A DNA stretch of 64,000 nt from Talinum fruticosum (GCA_021018815.1 JAITYX010000007.1:7503001-7567000), one strand, 5' to 3'; shown: positions 12,267-24,840, numbered from the stretch's first letter. Notes: a model not told the origin generated them from the sequence alone. Program-made: numbers and translations.

Positions 12267-12583
12267 TAGCCTAGAAAAAATACTTTAGTAATGAAGGGTG
12301 TTGAACAAAAAGTGAGGAAGGCAAGTGGCGGTTGGCGGCAGAGGGGCCGGGTAGTGCAGAAAATTCAAGTTTTGGGCTTGTGTGTTTTCAGTTTCCCTTG
12401 CTTTTTACTTGCTGGTATGGGCCAACAGCCCCCTTTCCTATTTATAATGGGCTTCTGCCAGCCCGGATCTTATCCTTTTCCATCCCATCTTGTCCATAAG
12501 ATTTGGGCTTATCTAAATATTAATTATTTTTACACATGGTTAATTTTTTTACCACACATTTGTACCTAATTTATTGGCTGTAA

Positions 12584-12629
<46 letters not shown>

Positions 12630-12908
12630 TGATTGATTGATTGATTTTATTGTTATTATTATTATAATAAATTAAGCTGTTCGAAACAGAATTTCGTAGT
12701 ACATAATCGTATATATATTTATCGATAAATGCGCGTTTGCACACATTGTAAATATTTAAGCGTGAATTGATATTTCTAAATCACTTAACCGACAAATTCA
12801 TTAACATTTCTCATTTCTATTTTAATATTTACACACGGCTCACTACTCTTAAATATTAAAATAGTAAAATGTAATAATTAGATACAATTAAATTTTCGGG
12901 GCATTAAA
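11146..12908 (-). repeat. Element A 3' LTR, 1,763 bp
   Basis: It runs from TGTAATGCCCC (plus sense) to GGGGCATTAAA and aligns along its length with 18746-20434. Its extra length against the other LTR is partly explained by two microsatellites: a TA run at about 12206-12260 and a TTA run at about 12587-12627, both much shorter in the other copy. Frequent point differences between the LTRs show that the insertion is not recent. Confidence 0.9.
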
Positions 12909-12921
12909 TCCTCCCCCTAAA
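12909..12921 (-). other. Element A polypurine tract
   Basis: On the minus strand 'TTAGGGGGAGGAT' lies immediately upstream of the 3' LTR. This is the usual primer for plus-strand synthesis in such elements. Confidence 0.75.
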
Positions 12922-12949
12922 AAAAATTCGTCCTCAAAACATATCTTTA

Positions 12950-13080
12950 AAACAAATGGGGGTAACGATTTTCATTTTCTCCTCGGCTTTCCATGTTGCT
13001 TCGTAAACTCCATGGTGGGTCCAAATTACTTTAACTAAGGGTATTGCTTTATTGCAATTGTTCGACCTTTCCGTCCATAA
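12950..13080 (-). pseudogene. Element A chromodomain-like C-terminal tail
   Basis: The minus strand reads VKVIWTHHGVYEATWKAEEKM, which fits the strand-helix part of the chromodomain that ends chromovirus integrases and is thought to guide insertion to marked chromatin. It is separated from the integrase core by stops and frameshifts between 13080 and 13356. Confidence 0.6.
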
Positions 13081-13356
13081 TTTTTACAGGTTGCTCTTCA
13101 TAGGTTAAACCTTTTACTTCAATATTTAGCGGTTCGTACACGATTGTGTGAGATGTATACATACTTCCAAAGTTGGAAAATGTGAAACACATCATGTACG
13201 TGTTGTAGTTTTGACAAGCGAGGGCGGTCGGTAAGCAACAAGATTAACTTTCTCAATGATCTCATAAGGTCCAATAAAACGAGGACTCAATTTCCCTTTT
13301 ACATTGAATCTTTGAATTCCTTTGCTTAGAGAAATCTTAAGAAAGACTTTATCATC

Positions 13357-14282
13357 TTATTGAAACTCAAGAGGTTTCCTCCTATGGTCCGCATATGATT
13401 TTTGCCTATCTTGGGCCACTATCATATTTTGTTGAATAACTTTAATCTTTTCCACCGTTTCCCGAATCATTTCCGGACCCAAAACCAAGGTTTCATCCAG
13501 ATCATTCCAACATAGAGGAGTTCTACACCTTCTACCATACAATGCTTCAAAAGGTGTCATTCTAATGGTCGCTTGGTAATTGTTATTATACAAAAATTCA
13601 GCTAACGGAAGATAATCCTCCCATTTCCCTAAAATTCTAGTATACATGCTCGCAGCATATCTTCAACCACTTGATTTACTCTTTCTGTTTGCTCGTCGGT
13701 CTCAAGGTGATACGAGCTACCGAACTGCAGCTTCGTTCCAAATGCTCTTTGTAAAGCCTTCCGAAACGAGCTTGAAATCTTGAATCCCTATCCGAGATTA
13801 TATCTTTGGGGATTCCATGCAAATGCACAATTTCCTTCACGTACATTTGTGCTAACTTGTCAATTCCCCAAGAATCATATACTCGGTATAAAATGAGCCG
13901 ACTTTGTAAGTCTATCAATCACCCAAATCACATTTTTCATTGATGCGGAAAGAGGTAATCCCATAATGAAATCCATAGAGATCGAATCCCACTTCCAAAC
14001 GGGGATCTCCAACGGTCGTAATTCACCAACTGTTCATTGGTGTTCCACTTTCACCTTTTGGCAAACGAGGCACTTATCCACAAACTAGACTATATCTCTT
14101 TTTATGTTATTCCACCAGAAGGTTTGTCTCAAATCTCTGTACATTTTCGTGCCCTCGGGGTGAATATAGTACCTTGTGTTGCGTGCTTTTACTAATATCT
14201 TCTTCTTTAATTCCACGTTTTGTGGCACACAAATCCTATTTTGAAATCTTGCAATTCCTTGATCATCCTCATGAAATCCCAA
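13357..14282 (-). pseudogene. Element A integrase remnants
   Basis: Three open pieces keep integrase landmarks. At 14085-14282 is the zinc-binding HHCC region (IHPEGTKMYRDLRQTFWW). At 13676-13918 is part of the catalytic core with an acidic residue in IPKDIISDRDSRF. At 13357-13647 lies the downstream core with MTPFEALYGRRC, where the catalytic Glu sits. They are in different frames separated by stops. This is a defective relic. Confidence 0.85.
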
Positions 14283-14529
14283 GGCTTTTCCTTGCTTATA
14301 CCTTCTTTGATTCTCTTAATCTCATCATCTCCAGTTTGCGCTTGCCTAATTTCTTCCAAAAGGGTAGGTTGAACTATTAACATTGACAAAATCGTGTTTG
14401 ACTCATGGGGAAATACCAGTTCAACCCCCATTCCTTGCAAATCTCTTATTATCTCGGGACGTATAATCTTTAATGCATTCACACCATGATGGGTTTTCCG
14501 ACTTAACGCGTCCGCCACAACATTGGCCT

Positions 14530-15023
14530 TCCCGGGTGGTAGTGAATTCGCATATCATAATCCTTTAGGAACTCCAGCTATCTTCGTTGTCGCAAATTTG
14601 ACTCTTTACGTGTGAAAATATACTTAAGACTTTTATGATCCGTAAAAATCTTGCATACACTTCCATAAAGTTAATGTCTCCAAATTTTCAAGGAAAAAAC
14701 TACTGCGGCTAATTCTAGATCATGAGTGGGATAATTCTGCTCATATGACTTTAATTGCCTAGAAACATATGCTATGACTCTTCCATTCTCGCATCAAAAC
14801 GTACCCAATTCCTTGTCTAGATGCGTCACCATAAACAATGAATTCTCCATTTTGCTCCGGTAAGGCCAAAACGGGTGCGATGAGTGAGCCATTTCTTGAG
14901 TTCTTGAAATGCAACTTCACACTTATCATTCCATTTGAATTTTGTCGTTTTTCTCAAAAGATTAGTAAGGGGCAAAGCTATTTGTGAAAAATCCTGTACA
15001 AAGCGTCTATAATATCCAGCCAT
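14530..15023 (-). pseudogene. Element A RNase H remnant
   Basis: The segment starting MAGYYRRFVQDFSQIALPLT is the classical RT-RNase H connector of Ty3/Gypsy elements, followed by FKWNDKCEVAFQELK. The downstream RNase H body (14530-14820) is broken by several stops but stays recognisable up to the integrase spacer beginning near 14518. Confidence 0.75.
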
Positions 15024-15068
15024 TCCCGTAAAGCTTGGACTTCCGGAACATTAGTCGGCTTAGGCCAT

Positions 15069-15740
15069 TCAAGTAACTACTTTAATCTTTTGTGGGTCCA
15101 CTTTAATTCCCTCTTTAGAGATTACATGCCCCAGAAAAATTACTTCGGATAACCAAAATTCGCACTTTGCCAACTTAGCGTATAACTTATCAGTTCTCAA
15201 AGTTTGTAGTATGACCCTTAAATTATCAGCATACTCCTCCTCCGTCTTAGAATATATTAGAATATCATTAATAAAAACAACAACAAATTTATCCAAATAA
15301 GGCCTAAATATTCTGTTCATCAAGTCCATAAAGGCTGCTTGGGGCATTTATTAACCCAAACGGCATAATTGTAAATTCGTAATGTCCATAACGCGTCCTC
15401 AACGCCGTTTTTGGTATATCCTTAGGCTTAATTCGCAATTGATGATATCCTGACCGGAGATCAATTTTTGAGAATACTCCCGTCCCTTGTAATTGATAAA
15501 CTAAATCATCAATCCTTGGCGAGAGGATACTTGTTTTTTTACGGTGACCTTATTTAGTTCTCTCGTAATCTATACATAACCTCAATGTCCCATCCTTCTT
15601 CTTTACGAATAAAATTGGTGCACCCCAAGGAGATGCACTCGGCCTTATATACCTTTTTTGCAACAATTCCTCCAGCTGAACCTTTAACTCTTTCAATTCC
15701 GTGGGAGCCGTCCTATATGGAGGTCTAGAATGGGTCGCGC
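15069..15740 (-). pseudogene. Element A reverse transcriptase remnant
   Basis: The 3' part (15069-15347) is open and contains [20 protein letters not shown] and [19 protein letters not shown], both typical of Ty3/Gypsy RT. At the active site the second residue of the Asp-Asp pair context reads FINDI rather than F-x-DDI, so a catalytic aspartate has become asparagine. The upstream part (15348-15740) still shows the '[15 protein letters not shown]' segment but is broken by stops and frameshifts. Confidence 0.85.
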
Positions 15741-15915
15741 TCCCGGTTCAATCTCTATCTCAAAATCAATTTCCCTTTTCGGTGGTAACCCGGGAATTTC
15801 ACTTGGAAAAACGTCAGGAAATTCTTTAACTATAGGGATATCCTTTATTTTTATCTCCTTCTTTTCTTCCGTTAAAAAGCATAAGTAAGCTCCATTCCCC
15901 TACTTAACAAGTCAT

Positions 15916-16224
15916 CTAATGACCTTCAACGATACTACAAGTACAATTTCCATCTTCATTGGTTCCTTGAAACCTCACTTCTCTACAGTTCGTAACCTTT
16001 AAGGACACAAGCTGCCCTTGGCAATCTATTTTTGTCCCATATCTAGACAACCAATCCTTACCCAGGATTATATCGAATTTTGATAGGTCAAACTGTATCA
16101 AATTACCTCTAAAATTTTCTTGACTCAGGATAATAGGACAATTCTTATACGTAACATCACATTTTATTGTTTGACCTGTGGGTAAACTTACATATAATTC
16201 TACGGGTTGTTTACTCGGTTCCAA
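15916..16224 (-). pseudogene. Element A aspartic protease-like remnant
   Basis: An open segment with FDIILGKDWLSRYGTKIDC has the hydrophobic-loop plus 'GMDWL'-like signature of the Ty3/Gypsy retropepsin region. The region upstream that should hold the catalytic D-S/T-G is disrupted. Confidence 0.75.
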
Positions 16225-16442
16225 GCCTATTTGAGATGCAGCCTTTGATGAAATAAAAAGTGCTTAGCACCCAAATCAAATAAAATAGTAAGTGGTACTT
16301 GAATTTAAAAAGAGCGTACCAGTCACAACGGTCCCCGTGTCGGTAGCTTACTTTTTACTCATTACATAGGCTCTTCCAACCTCGTCTACTGCCCGTAGAT
16401 GTTGTTGCTGCCCTTGTATTCCTTTGGGTTTAACTAGGACCT

Positions 16443-17350
16443 TTACTTGCTTGGGAAAATATGGTTGGGCAGTTTGCAATTAAATGGTCTGTAATCTCCA
16501 CACCAATAACAACGATTGGTGCCAACGCAACAATTTGTTGTGTCGTGGTTGATTCGACCACACTTCGAGTATTGTTTCTTGGTTGGAGTAGAAGTTTGGA
16601 ATTTAATCCCGTACTTGCCAGCTTTTTGCTTGGTGTTCCCTCTACAGGACTCTTTTTTATTCCCTCTCTTCCCGAAGGTATTCGGACTCAACATCCGTAA
16701 TTCCTGTTTCACCCGTTCCACTTCTGCGACTCGCTCGTACAATTCTTGACTAGTTTGCATAGGTTGCCCGGCTAATTGATGCCTAATATAGGGTGCTAGG
16801 CCTTTCTCAAATCTTATCATTCTGATACGATCCGCGGCTATATATTCCGAGGCAAACCTAAACAATTTTGCAAATTTGCTTGCATATTCCATCATCGACA
16901 TATTGTCTTACTTTAATTCCAAAAATTCCTTTTGCTTCTGTTTTTGTAAGGACACTGGGTAAAAATTTGCTCTCAACTCCTTCAAAAACTTATCCCACGA
17001 GCCTTCGGACTTTTGAAACTTAGTCCTTACAGTTCCCCATCGGATATCAACTTATCCGGTGAGGTAAAAAGCCCCAATGTTTACATGTTTTTCGTTTGGT
17101 ACCTCTACCACATCAAATATTTTCTTTAGCTGCCTAATCCATTTTTCCAGTACTCACTGGATCCATTTTCCCATCATAAGTTTTTGGATTTTGTTTTGCC
17201 ACCCTTTCAAAAAGTTTACCCTCCTTTCCATAATTTTCCGAGCTAGATTCCTTAAGTTTCTACGTCACCACTGCTATAACCGTCCCTAATAATTCGGGAT
17301 CTATGTCCTTGAGTATTCCCTTTTATCTAGCTCATTCTCAACTTTTTGCA
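16443..17350 (-). pseudogene. Element A Gag remnant with degenerate zinc knuckles
   Basis: The open 16443-16901 piece has the Gag helix pattern MSMMEYASKFAKLFRFASEY and RMIRFEKGLAPYIR, then a basic linker and two knuckle-like motifs. In the first (QYSKCGRINHDTTNC) the leading cysteine of CX2CX4HX4C is tyrosine. In the second (RCYWCGDYRPFNC) the histidine is missing. The upstream half (16902-17350) is broken by stops. Confidence 0.8.
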
Positions 17351-17881
17351 CATCACTTTCGCCCTAATGTGGGGTTAGAATTGGAGGGGTTTGATTAATT
17401 GACTAAGTGTGCAGAGATTCTTCGTCGTTTTCTTGCAATTCATTTTTTGGAATGCTCTCATCTTGAATCGACATTCTGCTCAATATGAAAGCACAATAAT
17501 AATTAGCTTTTCTTTTCTCTTTTTTTTGCATTAAACCGATATAATATACGTAAATATATAAACACCTTCTTTATTTGTTAAAGTTATATTATACATTGTT
17601 CAACCATAATACTATTGTTCCCTTGATAGGTTTACAAAATGTCCACACTTAGTGACAAAATGGGTGGAAAGAGGGGTTAGATTAACTACTATTCTAAACC
17701 TACAATACCCGCACTTATGCGGCCATACAACTCCGGTCCTTCTCTCTTTCCCTTTTTTTCATCAGTTAGCTTATATTAGATACTATTTTACATATTTACA
17801 TATCCTACACAGCTAGTTACTCCCAAATCCATCAACTTCTCCCATTTCAACTCTCACATCATGAAATTTGGGTCGCTGTTG

Positions 17882-18513
17882 TTACTCGATGTCAAGCCCC
17901 GAACTCCATGGCTCACTTTCATCTATCTCATCCTCCTCAAGGTCTATCACTTCACTATCATAAGAACTTATCTGAATAATTACTAGGGGCTCCGGGATAT
18001 CAACCACACTCACAACATCACTGGAATCCTTAGAGGCATCCGCCTCATAATTGTCCCATATATCATAACTGTCTTCTTCGCCCAAATATTAACATTATCG
18101 GGCTCAAACTCGGGGTCGGGTGAATTTGGAGCTATTGGGTTTTCAACATTCGCTGTTTCAGGAAAGAGTCTTGTAACCGTGCAGGGGTGAACCCATCGCG
18201 GTCGACCAAGTCTCGAAGCTTTAATTCCTCCGTTATGCAATCCCACATATTTCCATAAGTCCGGAAGTGTGCCCGCGTTTCCCAACGTTTCTAGTGTCCA
18301 TAAATTTCCGAATTTATTTTTAAAGGAAAATCGGGGTTCAACATCAGGTAAACACTTTAGTAAGCATTAGGCTTTGACAATAGGGTCAATGAAAGGAGTT
18401 TCGGGATTGCTTAGTACATGCTGCAAAAAGGCAGCCTTTAACGTCTTTATGTAGTCGAGTCACCTGCTGACCCAATTTCATTTTAATTTCGTATGGATCC
18501 CTTGGCGCCATTT
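17882..18513 (-). other. Degenerate leader frame between PBS and Gag of element A
   Basis: Two overlapping open pieces precede Gag. One (18010-18285) is ordinary in composition, with WVHPCTVTRLFPETAN. The other (17882-18085) is strongly acidic, with IDLEEDEIDESEPW. An ATG at about 18513 just downstream of the primer site begins a related frame with internal stops. I do not recognise a domain. Confidence 0.4.
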
Positions 18514-18724
18514 CCTATAACCAACGATAGAATATTAAGAAGTTTGAACAATCTCACCTATACATTTATATGACAATATCTACTTCAAACTCACAATAAT
18601 CATACGTATCCATGACAATGACTCAACCACTACTCAACCGTCTCTCTTTCTCTCTCTTTTTTTATTTATTTACATATCACCTTAATTTCCATCTTATCTT
18701 AGCATTTGAACATGGAGCCAAAAA

Positions 18725-18741
18725 CCTAGGCTCTAATACCA
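18725..18741 (-). other. Element A primer-binding site
   Basis: Minus strand TGGTATTAGAGCCTAGG lies four bases inside the 5' LTR. It differs by one base in its first 12 from the usual TGGTATCAGAGC complementary to the 3' end of initiator tRNA-Met. Confidence 0.8.
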
Positions 18742-18745
18742 CCTC

Positions 18746-20434
18746 TATAACGCCCTAACTTCTATCTCATTATTAACTAACCAAAATTTTGCATTAACCA
18801 TAATGACCTAAAGTGATGAAAATTAAGATAAGAGTTGAGACATTACCGTCGTCTCCCGATACTAGAGACTAGGTCAAAACATTTAATTTTTTTTACAACA
18901 TACACGATAACAATATGAAAATTATGTTTATACAAACAGGAACTTGGATGATTCTATTACCATATCTAGAATCTTACGTAACCCAAAGACATAAAATTAT
19001 TATAGTAGCAAAAGAGATTTAAGTGGGGTGGTCAACAGGTCATTATCCAACCTTGTCGGGTCCTTTCTCGTTAAACTCCTCTACCTCGCGAACTTACTTG
19101 TTTAACTCTTATCTGTTTCTCTTTCCCTAAAACAAATTTTAAAAGAAAAACTATAAGTGAGCGATTGGCTCAATATGTTACTCTAGTATTGTGAAAGCAT
19201 TTTTTTAGCCAGTGAGAGCGCGCGTGATTTCAAAAATCATTTAAAATTCATCAATTAGGCAAAATGCTCAATTTCTGTTTTTGTAAACTTTTCAATTAAG
19301 TTTCAACTTTGTAAACATTTTAATTTCCGACCAACAGTAAGACCTCAATTTATATGCAATTGCAGCCATGGCTTCGGTTAGATGATTTTATTAACATTCC
19401 CGTTTGTCGGGAAGGGCCCAATACGATTAATTCCGCTAGCGAGACATCTATGAACAGTTAAAAGTAACATATCGGCGATTAATAATTAACTGGGTGCTAA
19501 AAGTTTTGTAGCCCAAATTAAAAACAAGTACGGTAACGCTTTTAATAACAAATAAAATTTAACTATTTTGGAAGGGTACAAGAAATAACGTACCTCGGTT
19601 GGGAAGTTGTTTCGAACTAATTTTTGATTTGCTTTGCTTTCGACGTTTCCGATAACTTTCTGTTTTCAAAAACCTCCCTTTTTCTTTAGTGTATATATAT
19701 ATATTTCCTCATAATCTTTTTATCAATTACTATCAAAATTATTACCCAACTTTCTTATTTTTCGAAAATAGACACACCCATATATATACATACATTAGCC
19801 TAAAAAAAATACCTTAGTAATGAAGGGTGTTGAACAAAAAGTGAGGAAGGCAAGTGGTGGTTGGCCGCGGCGGTGGCTGGCGGCAAAGAGGCTAGGCAGT
19901 GTAGGAAATTCAGGTTTTGGGCTTGTGTGTTTTCAGTTTTCCTTACTTTCTACTTGCTGCTGTGGCCCAATAGCTCCCCCTTCTATTTATAATGAGCTTC
20001 GCCATCCCGGATCTTATCCTCTTCCATCCCATCTTGTCCATAAGATTTGGGCTTATTTAAATATTAATTATTTTTACACATGGTTAATTTTTTTACCATA
20101 TATTTGTACCTAATTTCTTGGATGTAAATTTTTATTATTATTATTTATTTTTTATTGATTTATTGATTTATTTTATTGTTATTATTATTATAATAAATCA
20201 AGCTGTTCAAAACAGAATTTCGTAGTACATAACTATATATATATTTATTGATAAATGCGCGTTTGCACACATTATAAATATTTAAGCGTGAATCGATATT
20301 TCTAAGTCACTTAACCGACAAATTCATTCACATTTCTCATTTCCATTTTAATATTTATGCGCGACTCTCCGATCTTAAATTTTAAAACAAGTAAAATTCA
20401 ATAATTAGATACAATTAAATTTTTGGGCATTAAA
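18746..20434 (-). repeat. Element A 5' LTR, 1,689 bp
   Basis: It aligns with 11146-12908 from end to end. Plus-sense start is TATAACGCCCT where the other copy has TGTAATGCCCC, so the terminal TG is mutated. It ends GGGCATTAAA at the CTCCC duplication. Confidence 0.9.
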
Positions 20435-20439
20435 CTCCC

Positions 20440-22176
20440 AACCAGGATACCCTAATCTCGCACCAAAAATAGAAACCCGCTAAAAATAGAAATTTGCCAA
20501 AAAATGGAAAGTTGCTATGGCCGGCGCTAGTCTTCTCTATTTTGGGCAAAAACGCATCATTTTAGTCTTTCACTTGGTGACCAAGCGAGGCGCGGAACCC
20601 GAGAAGTCCGTACAACACCGTATGAGGCCGACGCTGCGTTTCGACATCATTTCACCAAAACGCCGTGTTTGGTTCTAGCGTCCAATTGAGACACGGAAGT
20701 CAAAGTTTACCCAAACGACGCCGTTGGGAAACCGACGCCGCGCATCTCAACCCTCTCCAAGGGATTTCCGGTTCAACGAGATTTTGTCCTTTTTTCTGGA
20801 TTTTGGCCGATTCGGTTCGACTGTATCGGACAGCTTCTTGTTGCTCCTCTTAGGTCATTTTGTGACCTAACTTTCCTATATAAATAGAGGGCCTAATCCC
20901 TCACTTTGACAGAGGTCGATAACCTAATTGCATGTTGTTGAAATCTAGTTAAGAGCTATTGAATGCTATACTCGGTATTCTTATCTCTTGAGTCATTTTC
21001 AACTAATCTCATCTCCAGAAAAAGACTGTCATCTCATTCCATTTCCTAACCTTCATCATATTCATACACTACTCTACCTCCACAAAATCCACAAAAGTCT
21101 ACTTCGAGTCTTGTTCATCCATCGTCATGCTTGCGGATCCGACTCGAGATTAAGATTAGCAGGTATGACAACCTAAGGGCGCCAAATCTGCTTCCAAGCT
21201 TCCTTTATAGTTTATTTTAAATTGTTCCTTTTATCGCTTTCCGTATTTTGGATCAAAGATGTATCGCTTTTAATTACTCCTTACCCAATGTAATCTTTTT
21301 ATTTCTTTTGTTTTCTTTTTCGTTTTTCTTTACTACTTTCTTATCTACTTTTATCGCTTTCCTAGTTGATTTAATTTCTCACTTGGTATGTTGTTTGCTT
21401 GCTTGTTTAAATACATTCTTTTGACTCATAATTCGAATTAGTAAAGGCCATCAACGGACGGACGGAATGGAAGGGCTTATCTCTACGTTTCGTACCTTCG
21501 CCCCGAATTTAGATTCTCGGTTGTATACTGATGGAGTCATTTTCAAACCTCTTTTAAGCTTAGTTTTGCCATACTAAGATTGGAAGAGTATTTCTTTATT
21601 TTTTAGTTTTTATTCCTAAAACCGACTGGAGATTCCTATTTTCCTATTTTATTTCTCCTAATTGCATCTCAAGCATTTCTAATTTAAAAGATGAAAAATT
21701 TTCATTTATTTTCTAAAAGTCAAGGCCACAGACCAAGACTGATTTTCTTCGAGTCTCGGCCTATGGCCGGCACCGGACATCGATTAACGCTGGATCTCGC
21801 CACCGTCGGCCAATGTCCAAGTTAGTGATATTTACTCTTTTGACCCAAAAGCCTTGCGGTAGAAAGTAGATCTGAATTTTTCTATTTTTCTAAATTATAA
21901 AATAATATCTCCGGACCTTCTAAATTTAATTTCAAAAATAAAATGATTAACAAAAATCGCCAATCATTACTTTACTTAAACTATTCCAAATTAAATTATA
22001 AAAATCAGAAATCTCAATAAAAGACACACCCCCACTTTCTAAATCCATTTCTAAAATCATATTAAAAAAGAATCGAATCAAATCAAAATAAAAGAGACTT
22101 GTCATTCGTGGGGAAACTCGGTTCGAATATGGTTCGCCTCTTAACGGTAGTGGACACGGGGACCGTGGTTTCTACA
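20440..22176 (+). repeat. Element B left LTR, second piece
   Basis: It continues the LTR interrupted at 11145 and aligns with about 26020-27747: 'caccaaaaatagaaacccgc', 'ctaactttcctatataaataga' (TATA-like region near 20875-20886) and the terminal TCTACA at 22171-22176. With 10919-11145 it makes a 1,964-bp LTR. Confidence 0.9.
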
Positions 22177-22177
22177 A

Positions 22178-22197
22178 TGGCGACTTTGTTAGGAATG
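22178..22197 (+). other. Element B primer-binding site
   Basis: TGGCGACTTTGTTAGGAA begins one base after the LTR. It resembles the TGGCGACTCYGCTGGGGA type primed by a tRNA-Arg in Tat/Ogre-like elements, with several changes. Confidence 0.7.
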
Positions 22198-22799
22198 TAT
22201 CGCATATTAAGAGGGTGAGACTTGAAAGTTTGAGTTGTGAGTTTTCTTAATGTGTTTCTCATTAGGCATCTTGCATTTAGGCAGCCTCAAACATAGTCTG
22301 CTTTTAATTTCAACCATTAGGCTTTACCCTTAAGAACTTCTTTTGGAGGAGGTTCGAACTACTAACTCACACGAGCCCAACTAGGCTTAATTGTTAGGGA
22401 TGTGGTATATCTTTCCCCATAGCACGCTCTTTTGGTTTACCAAAAGGTACCAAGGATTCATGCTTTTCCTGTCGTGCACCCCGGGGAGGACTAAATGCTC
22501 GTACTATGAGACACCATGTATCCGACCTAGATGTATCCCTCCTTTTTACTATAGACCCTTGGTTGTTTAAGTGGTCCCCTTTCTCTTCATTTGTATGCTT
22601 GAAATTAATGTAAGTGTTTTTGATATTTAATATTTTTCTTGTGAGCCTTTTAGTTTAGGTTAGGTTTGCTAAATAATCCTTGCATGGGTGCAAAAATAAA
22701 ATAAAATAATAAACCTTCTTGAGTCGGTCCAATTTGTGCATTTTAGCTAAAAGTCTAAAATTGCATTCCCCTTTAGGTTGGTCCATTAATTGTATTTTT

Positions 22800-23240
22800 T
22801 ACTTCATTGCATTTAGCCAAATTTTAAATTCATCTCAAATAGGTGATTCCATTTTTGCATTAGCCAAATTTTAAACTCATCTCAAACAGTTGAGTCCATT
22901 TTGCATTAGCCAAATTAAAATTCGTCTCTAATTAGGAGAGTCTTTCATTTGCATTAAGATAAAGTCAAATTAATCCCTAATTAGAATAGTCTTTTGTTCG
23001 CATTAGCCAAAGTCAAATTCATCTCTAAATAGGTGAGTCCATTTTGCATTGGCTAAATTTTAAATTCATCTCAAATATGTGAGTCCATTTTTGCATTTAG
23101 CCAAAATTAAAATTCATCTCAAAATAGGAGAGTCTTTTATTTACATTTAACCAAATTAAATTCATCTCAAATTAGGTGAGTCTTTGTTTGCATTTAGCCA
23201 AATCAAATTCATCCCAATCTAAGGGACTCCATTTGCATCA
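22800..23240 (+). repeat. Element B minisatellite 1, ~47-bp period
   Basis: A degenerate unit of the form 'gcatttagccaaattaaatt-catctcaaa-taggtgagtcc' recurs with starts near 22809, 22857, 22903, 22951, 23000, 23046, 23093, 23143 and 23190 (46-50-bp steps, about nine copies). It lies between the primer site and the Gag remnant. Confidence 0.85.
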
Positions 23241-23759
23241 TTGCATTTCACTCGGTCAATTTGCATTTCTTTATGTGCATCCAAATAAAGAGTATATCAT
23301 CTTATTTTCTCTTAGGATTAGTTGTTCCTCAAGTCGAGCACTTAAGCCCTATTTCCTATAGAAAATTTTCCACAAGTTAGTCTTGAGCATATGCTCTTTT
23401 GGGATGCGAGGATAGGACATCCAACTCAAATCGGGAATCTTAGCACGAAGCGACAAGGAAATAAGAAGTCTGTTTCAACATTGGTATGGTCGACACCGAT
23501 AAGTCCTACATCAACACGTACTACACTAGTACATCCTGCATCTTTACTTGTAAACCCAATATGTCGCCCGCGGACAAAGCAAACCGTCCTTAAAAATGAC
23601 CAACAAGGCAGAACAAACTCCCATCATGGTCTTGTTCAAGGAGTCTACTGCAATGATAGAAGCTAAGACCAAGGCCCATTAAAAAAAAAAAAAGTCAATG
23701 GCAGAAATCTTTTACCTTATACTCAAAGAAGCTGGAGAAGAAATCAAAAGAAGGAAAAT

Positions 23760-24420
23760 CTCACCCGAACCTCAGCTCAAGCCTCAATCCGATCCATGAA
23801 TAAATCGAATAGAGAACTTGTTGTATAAGTCATCTATGTTCAATGACTACTATCCGGCCCGAGGATTCACTTCAATCCCTAAAAGCAAATTGTCCCCAAA
23901 ATTCAATATGCCCGACATCAAGTTCCACGGGATCGAAAATCCTCATCACCGGATGAGGAACTTTATAGGGGCAATCGCTTTAAAGAATGTACTTGGATGA
24001 CACTAACCATGTCATCTTCCCATGGACGTTTGACATAGACGTCATGAAGTGATACGATGTTGTTGACCCACATAAGGTCACAAACTGGTAAGATCTTTGC
24101 TGGGAGTTCTTACATTAATACTCCTACAATACTCGATTTACTAATTACTCTTTGATACTTAGAGCTGATCAAGTAAGGAGACGAGGAGAGTTTCACCGAA
24201 TGCTTCACTCGTTGGAGGGCAAAGGTTGCCCACATGACTGATCGACCTTTTGAAAAGGATCAAGTTAGACTTATCATAAAAAACTTGAAACCCGCCTATC
24301 ATTAGCGAGTTGAAGTTCTTGCCTTTCATAGACTTCAAAACACTCGGAGATCCTAGCATGCGTATAAAAGAGGAGCAAGCATCCACAAAAGTTTCAACTA
24401 GGTAGATGATCATCCAACTA
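23760..24420 (+). pseudogene. Element B Gag remnant
   Basis: The segment FNMPDIKFHGIENPHHRMRN (23908-23967) is the conserved start of the Tat-type Gag domain. It is followed in changing frames by remnants around 24000-24420 of the same domain (tRNA-primed Tat Gag, FTE-LxRWR-type region near 24190-24220). Stops and frameshifts are frequent. No zinc knuckle, protease, RT or integrase follows. Confidence 0.7.
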
Positions 24421-24499
24421 GGTAGAAGTTGTCTTTGTCTTTTTGAACTTTTGCATCATCTTAATAAAAGAATGCATTTGTTCTTAGAATAGAATCTTG

Positions 24500-24840
24500 T
24501 ATACATCTCCTTTGCATGAGTCAAACTCCTGAAAATACAAAACTAATAACAAAGCACCCTACAAGGAATTATTCAATCAAACATCAAGCGTCAAATCAAG
24601 CATCGGGAAGGTCACCAACATTGCCACCTTCAAAGAAATTCAACAAAGAATATCGAAGCTCGTCAACTCCTCAACATACGAGAAGAACTAGACACAAGCA
24701 CCCAAGAATGCGAGGGCTTATGATCGAAAGGGTCATACAAACTCCAAGAATACTCAAGAAGAGGTACAAATCTTCTACCATACAAGCAAATAAGCTATTA
24801 GCACATAAACTAAAAGCTCAAAGTTAGAATGAGGCACATA
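24500..24840 (+). other. Lys/Ser-rich open segment in element B
   Basis: An open stretch from about 24516 encodes a basic, Ser/Thr/Lys-rich sequence without recognisable domain. Position downstream of Gag suggests a decayed part of the element's coding region or leader. It is not supported as a host gene. Confidence 0.3.

Larger units (their letters stand above)
11146..20434 (-). mobile_element. Element A: chromovirus-like Ty3/Gypsy retrotransposon
   Basis: A full element in minus orientation is inserted in the left LTR of element B, with a perfect 5-bp duplication CTCCC (11141-11145 and 20435-20439). LTRs are 11146-12908 (3') and 18746-20434 (5'). A tRNA-Met-type primer site (18725-18741) and a polypurine tract (about 12909-12921) are in the expected places. 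The interior shows, in minus order, a degenerate leader frame, Gag with zinc knuckle, protease, RT, RNase H, integrase and a chromodomain-like tail. That order (integrase last, chromodomain end) defines Ty3/Gypsy chromoviruses, probably near Tekay/Del. Many stops and frameshifts make it defective. Confidence 0.93.

Noticed and set aside
20875..20890. TATA-like sequence as a promoter of a host gene
   Set aside because: It is duplicated at the same place in both LTRs of element B, so it belongs to the retrotransposon.
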